Below are positions 11,233 to 21,200 of a stretch of DNA of 64,000 nt, in pieces. The stretch comes from Sphingosinithalassobacter sp. CS137 (GTDB taxonomy: Bacteria > Pseudomonadota > Alphaproteobacteria > Sphingomonadales > Sphingomonadaceae). The position numbers were made by a program, and so were the translations under genes. Position 1 is the first letter of the stretch. The number at the start of each line of letters is the position of its first letter. The DNA lies in contig NZ_CP060494.1 of NCBI RefSeq assembly GCF_014334115.1, positions 2,696,501 to 2,760,500 on the forward strand, given 5' to 3'. The notes under the pieces are model-generated. The model saw only the letters and a list, made by a program, of their open reading frames with translations, was not told the origin of the DNA and made no database searches.

Positions 11233-11256
11233 CTTTCTCGCTTTCTCGCTTTCTCG
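11233..11256. repeat. Octamer microsatellite (CTTTCTCG x3)
   Basis: Three perfect copies of an 8-bp unit, with a further partial copy on the left. It lies in the roughly 430-bp gap between the autotransporter and the acyl-CoA dehydrogenase gene, at the edge of the IS3-like remnant. An 8-bp unit shifts the reading frame with each copy gained or lost. Confidence 0.8.
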
Positions 11257-11338
11257 CTCTCCAGCTCCTTCAGTCGCCGGACCTCGGAGACCTCCAGCCC
11301 CCATAGTTCGGTTTCCGGTTGAAGATGTCAGCGTCCGT
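11240..11338 (-). pseudogene. Decayed IS3-family orfA fragment
   Basis: Read leftward, the strand gives TDADIFNRKPNYGG and then, after a one-base shift in a G run, LEVSEVRRLKELESEKARK. This matches the IS3-type OrfA core, in which a helix-turn-helix ending in F-x-x-W-(R/K)-x-x-YGG is followed by a VSEVRRLKELE leucine-zipper start. No start codon, no orfB and no terminal inverted repeats were found, so it is a remnant. The rest of the 10934-11364 gap shows nothing I can identify. Confidence 0.5.
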
Positions 11339-11364
11339 AGCGTTCTGGTGCGGAGACTCGTGCG

Positions 11365-12507
11365 CTATAGCGATCGGCCGATCACTTCTTTCATGATCTC
11401 GTTCGTACCGCCGTAGATGCGGCTGACGCGGGCATCGCGCCAGAAGCGGGCGATCGGGTATTCGTTCATATAGCCGGCCCCGCCATGGAGTTGCAGCGCG
11501 GCGTCGCACACCTCGCCCTGCAATTCGGTGTGCCACAGCTTTGCCGCCGATGCCTCGGCGGTCGTCAGCTTGCCCTCGACATGGCGTTTCAACGCCCAGT
11601 CGATATGCGCCCAGCCGACCTGAAGCTTGGTCGCGAGATCGGCGAGGACGAATCGCGTATTCTGGAAGTCGAACACGGTTTTCCCGAACGCCTTGCGCTC
11701 CTTCACATAGGCGAGGCCTTCGTCGAACGCGCGCTGGGCAGCCGCCTGTGCGCCGATCGCGATCGACAGGCGCTCCTGGGGAAGCTGGCTCATCAGATAG
11801 ACGAAGCCCTTGCCTTCGTCGCCCAGGCAGTTGGTGATCGGAACGCGCACGTCGTTGAAGAACAGTTCCGATGTGTCGCCCGAATGCTGGCCGATCTTAT
11901 CAAGGTTGCGCCCACGCGCGAAGCCCTCGCGCGTCGCTTCCACCAGGATCAGTGAGATCCCCTTGGCGCCCAGTTCGGGATCGGTCTTCGCGACGACGAT
12001 GACGAGGTCGGCATTCTGGCCGTTGGTAATGTAGGTCTTCGACCCATTGATCACGTAATGGTTACCGTCCGTACGCGCGGTGGTCTTTACGCCCTGGAGG
12101 TCGGAGCCGGTGCCCGGCTCGGTCATGGCGATGGCAGTGATCGCCTCGCCGGAGATCATCTTGGGCAGCCACTCGCGCTTTTGCTCTTCCGAGCCGTAGT
12201 GAAGGACGTAGTCGGCGACGATATCGGACTGAAGTGTGATGCCGACTGCGGAGCCCGTATAGGCCAGCTCCTCGCCGATGACGGCATTGTAGCCGAAGTC
12301 GAGGCCTAGCCCGCCATATTCCTCCGGAAGGGTGGGACAGAGCAGGCCGGTCTCGCCGGCAGCGCGCCAGAATTCGCGATCGACGATCCCGGCCTCTTCC
12401 CAGCGTTCGAGATTGGGAATCAGCTTCGCCTCGAAGAACTTGCGCACCTGTTCGCGGAACAGCTCGTGATTCTCGTCGTACCCGGTGCGATCGGCGGTGT
12501 TCAGCAT
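11365..12507 (-). CDS. Acyl-CoA dehydrogenase (long-chain type)
   Basis: This 380-residue flavoprotein catalyses the first step of beta-oxidation, forming trans-2-enoyl-CoA and passing electrons to ETF. The signatures AIAMTEPGTGSDL (FAD/substrate site, about 129-141) and LHGGAGYMNEYPI are clear. The C-terminal IYGGTNEIMKEVI lacks the Glu of the medium-chain YEGT motif. It resembles the long-chain/isovaleryl class, where the catalytic Glu sits on an internal helix, here probably near FDEGLAYVKERKAFGK. A GGAG-rich ribosome site precedes the ATG. It lies 21 bp downstream of the hydratase/dehydrogenase fusion gene and probably shares its transcript. Confidence 0.9.
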   Translation of the reverse strand: MLNTADRTGYDENHELFREQVRKFFEAKLIPNLERWEEAGIVDREFWRAAGETGLLCPTLPEEYGGLGLDFGYNAVIGEELAYTGSAVGITLQSDIVADYVLHYGSEEQKREWLPKMISGEAITAIAMTEPGTGSDLQGVKTTARTDGNHYVINGSKTYITNGQNADLVIVVAKTDPELGAKGISLILVEATREGFARGRNLDKIGQHSGDTSELFFNDVRVPITNCLGDEGKGFVYLMSQLPQERLSIAIGAQAAAQRAFDEGLAYVKERKAFGKTVFDFQNTRFVLADLATKLQVGWAHIDWALKRHVEGKLTTAEASAAKLWHTELQGEVCDAALQLHGGAGYMNEYPIARFWRDARVSRIYGGTNEIMKEVIGRSL

Positions 12508-12528
12508 GTCTCTCTCCTCTCCGGTCGG

Positions 12529-14601
12529 TCAGCCGGCGTTGCGGACTTGGTGCAGCGGCTGGCCCTTCTCGGCAAGCTCGACAAGCAGTGGGGCCGGTGT
12601 CCGGCCGGTCTCCCGAAGACCAGCGATGACTCGGTCGAGACCGACAGTATCCGCCCAGAACAGCGGACCGCCCGTGTAGACCGGCCAGCCATAGCCATAG
12701 ACGAGCGCGATATCGACGTCGGATGCGCGGATCGGGATGCCTTCGCCGAGCAGCTTCGCGCCCTCGTTCACAACCGGGAACAGCAGTCGCTCGACAATCT
12801 CCTGCGCCGCGAATCTGCGGGGTGCCGAACCGGATTTCGCCTGGAAATCCCGGATCACCTTTTCGGCGACCTCCGAAGGAGTCGCGCGGCGCTGCTCGTC
12901 ATAATCGTAGAAGCCGCCCTGCTTCTTCTGCCCCCAGCGGTCCATCTCGCAGAGCACTTCGACGACCGTCGATCCGCTGCTGGTCGCCGCGTCCCAACCG
13001 ATGACGTCGAGGCCGACAAGGTCAAGCATCGCGAAAGGCCCCATCGCAAAGCCATAGTCGACGATCGCGGCATCGACATCCCAGGGCATCGGTCCTTCGA
13101 GCAGCAGCGCCTCGGCCGCGGCCATGCGCGGGGCCATCATGCGATTGGCGATGAAGCCGTCGCAGACGCGACTCAGCACCGCAACCTTGCCGATGCGGCG
13201 GCCGATTCCCATCGCGGTGGCCACGACCTCGGGCGCTGTCAGCTTGCCCCGCACGACCTCGAGCAGTTTCATCACGTTCGCGGGCGAGAAGAAGTGCATG
13301 CCGACGACATGGTCGGGACGCTTCGTAGACGCCGCGATCGCATCGACGTCGAGGAAGCTCGTATTGGTCGCCAAGACGGCATCCGGCTTGGCGATCCCGT
13401 CGAGCTTGCCGAAAATCTCCTGCTTCAGCTCGAGCTTTTCGAACACGGCCTCGATGATCAGATCGGCGTCGCCCAGATCCTCCATCGCCAGGGTCGGCGT
13501 CAGCAGCGCCATGCAGCGTTCCAGCTGCTCCGGCTTCATCCGCCCCTTGTCGACGGTGACCTGGTAGTTGCGCCGGATTGTCGCGACACCGAGATCGAGC
13601 GCATCCTGCCTCGCCTCGACCAGCGTCACCGGCATGCCGGCATTGAGGAAATTCATGGCGATGCCACCGCCCATCGTTCCGGCGCCGATCACGCCGACGG
13701 TGCGGACGTCGATCTGCTGGGTATTCCTGGGGATATCCGGCACCTTCGCCGCTTCGCGCTCGGCGAAGAAGAGGTAGCGTTGCGCCGCTGCTTCCCGGCT
13801 GGAGAACAGTTCGGCGAACAGCGCCGCCTCGCGCTTCATGCCTTCGTCGAACGGCAGCGTGACCGCCGCCTCGATCGTCCGGATGATGTTTTCGGGCGCC
13901 TTGAGGCCGCGAAAGGCGCGCGCGTGCTTCTGCCTGAATGCGGCGAAGAGCTCGGGCCCCGATTCCAGCTCCAGCCCCTCCGTCCGGTCGCGTACCCGGA
14001 TGAGCGGGCGATTTTCGTCGGCCGCAGCGCGCGCAAACGCCACTGCCTGTTCGACCAGCGCACCCTCTGCGACGATCTCGTCGACCAGCCCGGTTGCATG
14101 GGCCTTCGATGCGGAGACGGGGCGACCGAGCGCGATCATCTCGAGCGTGGTCGCCGCGCCGGTGATCCGGGGCAGCCGCTGCGTACCGCCGGCGCCGGGC
14201 AGGAGGCCAAGCGCGACTTCGGGCAGGCCCAGCTTCGCGGACGGCACGGCGACCCGGAAATGACAGACTAGTGCTACCTCCAGCCCGCCACCCAGCGCGG
14301 TTCCATGGAGCGCGGCGACGGTGGGTTTCGGGGACGACTCGATCAGGGCCTGGACCTGGTGAAGGTTGGGGCCGCGCGGAGAGGGATCGTCGAACTCGCG
14401 AATGTCGGCGCCGGCGATGAACGTGCGCCCCGCGCAGGCTAGGACGATGGCACGCACCTGGGGATCGGCGAGCGCCGATTCAAAGCCGAGCTGAAGTCCT
14501 TCGCGGACATCGGCAGACAGCGCATTCACGGGCGGTGAATCGAGCGTCAGGACCGCGACGCCGTCGTCGATCTCCAGTCTTGCCACCGGATTGAGTTCCA
14601 T
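12529..14601 (-). CDS. Bifunctional enoyl-CoA hydratase / 3-hydroxyacyl-CoA dehydrogenase
   Basis: A protein of about 690 residues combining steps two and three of beta-oxidation. The N-terminal crotonase domain (about 1-190) has the oxyanion-hole motifs AGADIREF and GGGLEVALVCH. The NAD-binding domain starts near residue 290 with VGVIGAGTMGGGIAMN (GxGxxG), and the catalytic His lies in GMHFFSPANVMK. I chose the ATG at 14601 because GGAG lies 8 nt upstream; an in-frame ATG at 14619 has no such site. The layout resembles peroxisomal-type bifunctional enzymes and FadJ. It is divergent from the SDR gene at 14673 across a gap carrying the shared operator-like motif. Confidence 0.9.
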   Translation of the reverse strand: MELNPVARLEIDDGVAVLTLDSPPVNALSADVREGLQLGFESALADPQVRAIVLACAGRTFIAGADIREFDDPSPRGPNLHQVQALIESSPKPTVAALHGTALGGGLEVALVCHFRVAVPSAKLGLPEVALGLLPGAGGTQRLPRITGAATTLEMIALGRPVSASKAHATGLVDEIVAEGALVEQAVAFARAAADENRPLIRVRDRTEGLELESGPELFAAFRQKHARAFRGLKAPENIIRTIEAAVTLPFDEGMKREAALFAELFSSREAAAQRYLFFAEREAAKVPDIPRNTQQIDVRTVGVIGAGTMGGGIAMNFLNAGMPVTLVEARQDALDLGVATIRRNYQVTVDKGRMKPEQLERCMALLTPTLAMEDLGDADLIIEAVFEKLELKQEIFGKLDGIAKPDAVLATNTSFLDVDAIAASTKRPDHVVGMHFFSPANVMKLLEVVRGKLTAPEVVATAMGIGRRIGKVAVLSRVCDGFIANRMMAPRMAAAEALLLEGPMPWDVDAAIVDYGFAMGPFAMLDLVGLDVIGWDAATSSGSTVVEVLCEMDRWGQKKQGGFYDYDEQRRATPSEVAEKVIRDFQAKSGSAPRRFAAQEIVERLLFPVVNEGAKLLGEGIPIRASDVDIALVYGYGWPVYTGGPLFWADTVGLDRVIAGLRETGRTPAPLLVELAEKGQPLHQVRNAG

Positions 14602-14641
14602 CCCTGTCTCTCCGTCCATCTTTGCGCTAGGGCGCTATCGG

Positions 14642-14662
14642 ACTAACTACTCAATTAATCAA
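14642..14662 (-). promoter_or_regulatory. Shared cluster motif, copy a
   Basis: On the minus strand this reads TTGATTAATTGAGTAGTTAG. It is the first of six aligned copies of a roughly 20-bp element with consensus TTRKTTAWKTGARYRNTTA. It sits between the divergent hydratase/dehydrogenase and SDR genes and abuts the AAGGAGG ribosome site of the latter. Confidence 0.55.
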
Positions 14663-14672
14663 GGAGGTGGTG

Positions 14673-16474
<1,802 letters not shown>

Positions 16475-16475
16475 C

Positions 16476-17708
16476 ATGCACCTGAATTGGAGCCCCGAGG
16501 AACTGGCGTTTCGCGACGAAGTCCGCGCCTTCATCGCTGACGAACTGACGCCGGAACTGGCGCAGGCCGGGCGCATGGCGACCAGCGTCTATCCTGACCA
16601 CAAAGCGAGCATGGAATGGCAGCGCCGCCTCCACGCGCGCGGGTGGGCAGCGCCGCACTGGGCCCCAGAACATGGCGGGCAGGACTGGAGCGTTGCGCAG
16701 CATTACCTGTTCGATCGCGAGATGATAGAGGCGGGAGCCCCGTCGTTGTCGCCGATGGGCATCCACATGGTGGCGCACGTCATTATGCGGTTCGGCACCC
16801 CCGAACAGCAGGCATTCTTCCTGCCCCGCATCCTCACCGGCGAAGTGTTCTTCTGCCAAGGCTATTCGGAACCGGGTGCGGGGTCGGATCTCGCCTCGCT
16901 CCAAATGGCTGCGGTCGCGGACGGCGATGATTTCGTGCTGAACGGATCGAAAATCTGGACGACTCACGCGGCCGAGGCGAACTGGATGTTCGCGCTGGTC
17001 CGCACGTCGAAGCTCGATCGCCCCCAGCAGGGGATCACGTTCCTCCTCATCGAAATGGACGATCCGGGGATCGAAGTGCGTCCTCTGCTCATGACGTCGG
17101 GCGAGGAAGTGCAGGCGCAGGTGTTCTTCACCAATGTCCACGTGCCGCAATCCAACGTGCTCGGCGCGGTGGACCAGGGCTGGGGCGTCGCCAAATACCT
17201 GCTGGAATTCGAACGTGGCGGAAGTGCCTATGCGCCTGCGCTTCACGCGCGTGCGGACCGGATCGCCACCGAGGCCGCAGAAATGCACACGGGCGAAGGC
17301 GGGACTCTGATCGACAATCCGGCATTCGCGCACAAGCTCGCGGCAGCGCGCGCGCGCGTAGATACGCTCGAAATCCTCGAAATGCGGCTGCTCTCCCAGG
17401 CGTCCCGGGGCGGCAGTGTCGGTGCCCTGTCGTCGATGATGAAAGTGCTCGGCACCGAACTGGCCCAGCATCTGAGCGAGCTTGCGCTGGAGGCGGCCGG
17501 TCCGGCGGGAAGCGTCTATCAGCCGCATGCTGCGATGCCGGGTGGACCGACGCCGTACTTCACTCCACCGAAGGACGGCCATGTCGTCGGGGCGGCATGG
17601 CAGGCGCTGGCGCCGCTGCGCTATCTCAACGAGCGGGCGGGATCGATCTACGCCGGATCGAACGAAATCCAGCGCAACATTCTCGCCAAGATGGTGCTCG
17701 GCCTCTGA
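16476..17708 (+). CDS. Acyl-CoA dehydrogenase, PimC/FadE large-subunit type
   Basis: This 410-residue protein has WAAPHWAPEHGGQDW near residue 47, CQGYSEPGAGSDLASL near 128, and the C-terminal IYAGSNEIQRNILAK. This sequence style is typical of the larger subunit of heteromeric acyl-CoA dehydrogenases used on bulky substrates (pimeloyl, steroid and terpenoid acyl-CoAs). There is no YEGT Glu. The convergent gene ending at 17718 encodes a protein of the matching small-subunit type, 9 bp away, and is the likely partner (inference). Confidence 0.88.
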   Translation: MHLNWSPEELAFRDEVRAFIADELTPELAQAGRMATSVYPDHKASMEWQRRLHARGWAAPHWAPEHGGQDWSVAQHYLFDREMIEAGAPSLSPMGIHMVAHVIMRFGTPEQQAFFLPRILTGEVFFCQGYSEPGAGSDLASLQMAAVADGDDFVLNGSKIWTTHAAEANWMFALVRTSKLDRPQQGITFLLIEMDDPGIEVRPLLMTSGEEVQAQVFFTNVHVPQSNVLGAVDQGWGVAKYLLEFERGGSAYAPALHARADRIATEAAEMHTGEGGTLIDNPAFAHKLAAARARVDTLEILEMRLLSQASRGGSVGALSSMMKVLGTELAQHLSELALEAAGPAGSVYQPHAAMPGGPTPYFTPPKDGHVVGAAWQALAPLRYLNERAGSIYAGSNEIQRNILAKMVLGL

Positions 17709-17717
17709 CCTTCTCGT

Positions 17718-18860
17718 TCAGGCGGCTTTCGGGCGGCCGAGCGACGAGTAGCGGGCGAGGTGATGATCGACGGTGCCGAACTGCTGTTCGATTACAGTCG
17801 CGCGCTTGAAATAATGGCCGACGGCCAGCTCCTCGGTCATCCCCATCGCCCCGTGAAGCTGGACCGCATTCTGCCCCACGAAACGGAGCGATTCGCCGAG
17901 TGTCGCCTTCGCGGCGGAAACGGCGCGGGCGCGCTCCGCATCGGGTGCGCTCAGGTTCAGCGTAGCGAGAAAGCTTGCCGAGACTGCCTGCTCCAGCGCC
18001 ATGTACATGTCGACCATGCGGTGTTGCAGCGCCTGGAAACTCGCCAGCGGCTGGCCGAATTGGCGCCGCTGCCGGGTATAGTCGACCGTGTCCGCCATCA
18101 TCCGGCGCATCACGCCGACGCCCTCGGCGCACACGCCGGCGGTCCCCGCATCGATCGCGCGTTCGATATGCGGCAGCGCGTCGCCTTCGCCGGTCAGCAA
18201 CGCATCGCCAGGCAGGCACAGGTCGGTGAGGACAAGGTCGGCGGCGGGGCGTTCGTCGATCAGGCGATAGTCATGGCGGGTGATGCCATCGGCCCCAGCG
18301 TCGGCAAGGAACAGGGCAATGCCCTCGCGATCCCCCGCCGACCCGCCGGTGCGGGCCGAAATCAGCAGCTGATCGGCATCGGGCGCGCCGACGACGACGC
18401 TCTTGGTGCCGTTCAACAGCCAGCCATCGCCATCCGCCGCCGCCGTCGTATCGACATGGGCCAGCGTATAGCGGCTCCGCGGCTCGCCATGGGCAAGCGC
18501 GACCTGAGCCGAACCGGCGGCGATCCGCGCGAGCAGTGCGTCCGCCGTCTCGCCGCCGACACCGGAGAGCAGGCCACCCGATATCACCACCGTTTCCAAA
18601 TAGGGCGCAAAGACCAGCGCTTCGCCGAGCGCTTCCATCACGACCATCGCTTCCACCGGGCCGCCGCCCATGCCGCCCACCCGTTCGGGCAGCGGTGCGG
18701 CGAGGATGCCGAGCGTTTCGGCGAAGTCGCGCCACAGCGCCGCATCGGCACCACCCGCGCGAAGCCGCTTGCCGCGCGTTTCGAAACTATAGCTGTCGCG
18801 CAGGTACCGCTCCAGCATCTCCTTCAGGATCGCTTGTTCGTCGCTCAGCCCGAAATCCAC
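17718..18860 (-). CDS. Acyl-CoA dehydrogenase, PimD/FadE small-subunit type
   Basis: This 380-residue protein starts MDFGLSDEQAILKEMLERY and has TRQRRQFGQPLASFQALQH and LHGAMGMTEELAVGHYFKR. It resembles the smaller subunit of two-gene acyl-CoA dehydrogenases, with a more diverged middle domain and no clear TEPxxGSD motif. Such proteins usually work as alpha2-beta2 heterotetramers with a PimC-like partner. Two candidates flank it: the convergent gene at 16476-17708 and the divergent gene at 18941. The upstream gap with the latter carries motif copy c. Confidence 0.85.
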   Translation of the reverse strand: MDFGLSDEQAILKEMLERYLRDSYSFETRGKRLRAGGADAALWRDFAETLGILAAPLPERVGGMGGGPVEAMVVMEALGEALVFAPYLETVVISGGLLSGVGGETADALLARIAAGSAQVALAHGEPRSRYTLAHVDTTAAADGDGWLLNGTKSVVVGAPDADQLLISARTGGSAGDREGIALFLADAGADGITRHDYRLIDERPAADLVLTDLCLPGDALLTGEGDALPHIERAIDAGTAGVCAEGVGVMRRMMADTVDYTRQRRQFGQPLASFQALQHRMVDMYMALEQAVSASFLATLNLSAPDAERARAVSAAKATLGESLRFVGQNAVQLHGAMGMTEELAVGHYFKRATVIEQQFGTVDHHLARYSSLGRPKAA

Positions 18861-18899
18861 GCTCCGGCGCCCCTTCCTGTTGCATCGGCCATGATGCGC

Positions 18900-18926
18900 G
18901 TTATGCGTTCAATTAACTAACTAAGC
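18900..18926 (-). promoter_or_regulatory. Shared cluster motif, copy c
   Basis: On the minus strand this includes TTAGTTAATTGAACGCATAA, close to the cluster consensus. It lies in the 80-bp divergent gap between two acyl-CoA dehydrogenase genes (starts 18860 and 18941), so one site could serve both. Confidence 0.6.
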
Positions 18927-18940
18927 AAGAAGAGGATGGC

Positions 18941-20119
18941 ATGACCGCCCTTGGTGCCACCGCCGAAGCGCTGCGCCATGAAGTGCGCAACTTCCTCGCC
19001 CATGAGTTTCCGCAGGACGTGCTGGCGAAAGCGCGCGCCGGTACGGTGCCGGACCGGGACGACCACATCCGAATGCAGCGGGCGCTCCATGCGCGCGGCT
19101 GGCTGGCGCCCGCCTGGCCCGCGGAACATGGCGGCCCAGGCTGGACTCCTGCCGAACGCTATGTGTTCGAACAGGAGATGGAGCGGGCGGGGGCGCCGCC
19201 GATCATCCCGATGGGGATCATCTATGTCGGCCCGGTGATCTACACCTTCGGGACGCCGGACCAGCAGCGCCGCTGGCTGCCCGATATCCTCGAGAGCCGA
19301 TCGATCTGGGCACAGGGCTATTCGGAGCCTGAGGCAGGTTCGGATCTCGCCTCGCTCTCGATGCGCGCGGAGCGGGCGGGCGACCGGTATCGCGTGACCG
19401 GCACCAAGATATGGACGACACAGGCGCATTGGGCGGACTGGATCTTCTGCCTCGTCCGCACCTCGCGCGAGGCGCGGCGCCAAGGCGGGATCAGCTTCCT
19501 GTGCATCGAAATGGACAGCCCTGGCGTCACCGTCCACCCGATCGTGACGCTCGACGGCGTGCACCACCTCAACCGGGTCGAGTTTCGCGATGTGGAAGTG
19601 CCGCTCGACCAGCGGATCGGCGAGGAGGGCGCGGGATGGCGTTATGCCAATGCGCTGCTGCGCAACGAGCGGATTTCCTACGCGCACGTCGCCCGCAAGC
19701 GTGCCGACCTCGATCTTCTGGAGGGCTGGGCGCAGCGTATGGCGCTGGGCGGCGAGGCTTCGGCGATCGCGCGGGAGGCGGCGGCGTGCCGGGTGGCGGT
19801 GGACATGCTCGAAATGCGGGTCCTCCGGCTGCTGGGGTTGGGTGACAACGCCGCGCTGGCCGATGCCGCGTCGCTCAAGATAGAAGCGACCGAGCTTGCC
19901 CAGCGGATCGCCACGCTCGGCCTGCGGCTCGCCGGCCCCGCCGCGGGCGCGTTCGTGCCGCGCCTCGACGGGAGATGGGGGGAACGGCTTGCCACCCTAC
20001 CACCCGAGGCCGTGCTGTGGACCGCCAACTATCTCTTCGAGCGCGCGGGCGGCATCTACGGGGGAACGACCGAGATACAGAAGAACATTCTGTGGCGGAT
20101 GATCGAAGGTAGTCGATAG
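18941..20119 (+). CDS. Acyl-CoA dehydrogenase, PimC/FadE large-subunit type (second copy)
   Basis: This 392-residue paralogue of the gene at 16476 has WLAPAWPAEHGGPGWTP, AQGYSEPEAGSDLASL and the C-terminal IYGGTTEIQKNILWRM. The N-terminal helices are shorter than in classical acyl-CoA dehydrogenases. It probably oxidises a bulky or branched acyl-CoA at a different round of degradation from its paralogue (inference). AGAGG precedes the ATG. It converges with the phosphotransferase-like gene 20 bp beyond its stop. Confidence 0.88.
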   Translation: MTALGATAEALRHEVRNFLAHEFPQDVLAKARAGTVPDRDDHIRMQRALHARGWLAPAWPAEHGGPGWTPAERYVFEQEMERAGAPPIIPMGIIYVGPVIYTFGTPDQQRRWLPDILESRSIWAQGYSEPEAGSDLASLSMRAERAGDRYRVTGTKIWTTQAHWADWIFCLVRTSREARRQGGISFLCIEMDSPGVTVHPIVTLDGVHHLNRVEFRDVEVPLDQRIGEEGAGWRYANALLRNERISYAHVARKRADLDLLEGWAQRMALGGEASAIAREAAACRVAVDMLEMRVLRLLGLGDNAALADAASLKIEATELAQRIATLGLRLAGPAAGAFVPRLDGRWGERLATLPPEAVLWTANYLFERAGGIYGGTTEIQKNILWRMIEGSR

Positions 20120-20138
20120 CCCGGACTTGCGGGCGCGG

Positions 20139-21200
20139 TCACTTACCCCCGGCCTGACGCCAGCCGATCTCCGCCAATTCCGGAAGCGTCGCGACCATCC
20201 GTTCGGCGTCCGCCGACGCCGCCGTGCCGCGGATCATCCGTCCCTTGATCCCATGCAGGATCGCGGCGAAGCGGAACATGTTGAACGCCGCGTAGAAGTC
20301 GAGCGCCGGAATGCTCTCGCGCCCCGTGCGGCGGCAGTAGGCGGCGACATAGTCGGCCTCGGACGTTACGCCCAGCGCGTCGAGGTCGGCGCCGACAAGA
20401 CCGGCGAGCATGTGGCTGGGCAGCCGGTACATCAGCAGGTGATAGGTGAAGTCGGCCAGAGGGTCGCCGAGCGTCGACAATTCCCAGTCGAGCACCGCCA
20501 GCACGCGCGGCTCGCTGGGGTGAAAGATCATGTTGTCGGCGCGGAAATCGCCGTGAATGACGCGGGTTTCCTGTTCGGGCGGGAGGTTTTCCGGTAGCCA
20601 CTCGGCAAGCCGGTCCATTGCGTCGATCCGGCCCGCGGCCTCGTCTTCGCGATACTGGCGGGTCCAGCGTGCGATCTGTCGCTCGATATACCTGCCTTTG
20701 CGCCCATAATCGCCCAGACCCGCATCGTCGGGATCGATCGAATGAAGCTGCGCCAGCGTAACGTTCATCGCGTTGAAGTACGCGGCCCGCTCCTCGCGCG
20801 GCACGTCCGGGAAGGTCGAGTCCCAGAAGATTCGCCCGTCGACCAGCTCCATCACGAAGAACCAGGTGCCGATGACATCTTCATCGGTGCACAGGCCGAA
20901 AATGCGCGGCACCGGAAAACCCTTACCGCCCAGCGCCGCCATCACCCGCGCCTCGCGCTCGACGGCATGTGCACCCTTTAGCAACTGCCCCGGCGGCTTG
21001 CGGCGCAGCACATAGGCGCGGGCGGGCGTATCGAGCCGGTACGTCGGGTTGGACTGCCCGCCCCTGAACTGCGTGACGGTCAGCGGTCCCGCATAGCCTT
21101 CCACATTCGCCGCCATCCACCCGGCCAGTCGCGCCTCGTCGAAGCGATGCGCTTCGCGGACTTCGCGCGTTCCGGTGAAGCTGTCGGCAGCGCTGCTCAC
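20139..21200 (-). CDS. APH-fold phosphotransferase family protein (ACAD11 N-domain type)
   Basis: This 353-residue aminoglycoside-phosphotransferase-fold protein has the nucleotide-loop FRGGQSNPTYRL, a catalytic-loop HGDFRADNMIF, and a metal-binding LDWELSTLGDPLADF. Homologues are fused to acyl-CoA dehydrogenase in animal ACAD10/11, where the kinase phosphorylates 4-hydroxyacyl-CoA. The adjacent ACAD gene here supports the same two-step logic (inference). The start is a GTG at 21200 overlapping the ACAD stop by 3 bases, so they are translationally coupled. It is the last gene of the minus-strand operon that begins with the aldehyde dehydrogenase. Confidence 0.85.
   Translation of the reverse strand: MSSAADSFTGTREVREAHRFDEARLAGWMAANVEGYAGPLTVTQFRGGQSNPTYRLDTPARAYVLRRKPPGQLLKGAHAVEREARVMAALGGKGFPVPRIFGLCTDEDVIGTWFFVMELVDGRIFWDSTFPDVPREERAAYFNAMNVTLAQLHSIDPDDAGLGDYGRKGRYIERQIARWTRQYREDEAAGRIDAMDRLAEWLPENLPPEQETRVIHGDFRADNMIFHPSEPRVLAVLDWELSTLGDPLADFTYHLLMYRLPSHMLAGLVGADLDALGVTSEADYVAAYCRRTGRESIPALDFYAAFNMFRFAAILHGIKGRMIRGTAASADAERMVATLPELAEIGWRQAGGK

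Noticed and set aside
12466-14271. 601-codon plus-strand frame opposite the hydratase/dehydrogenase
   Set aside because: The opposite strand encodes a complete enzyme with all catalytic motifs; the plus frame is His/Arg-rich with no family resemblance.
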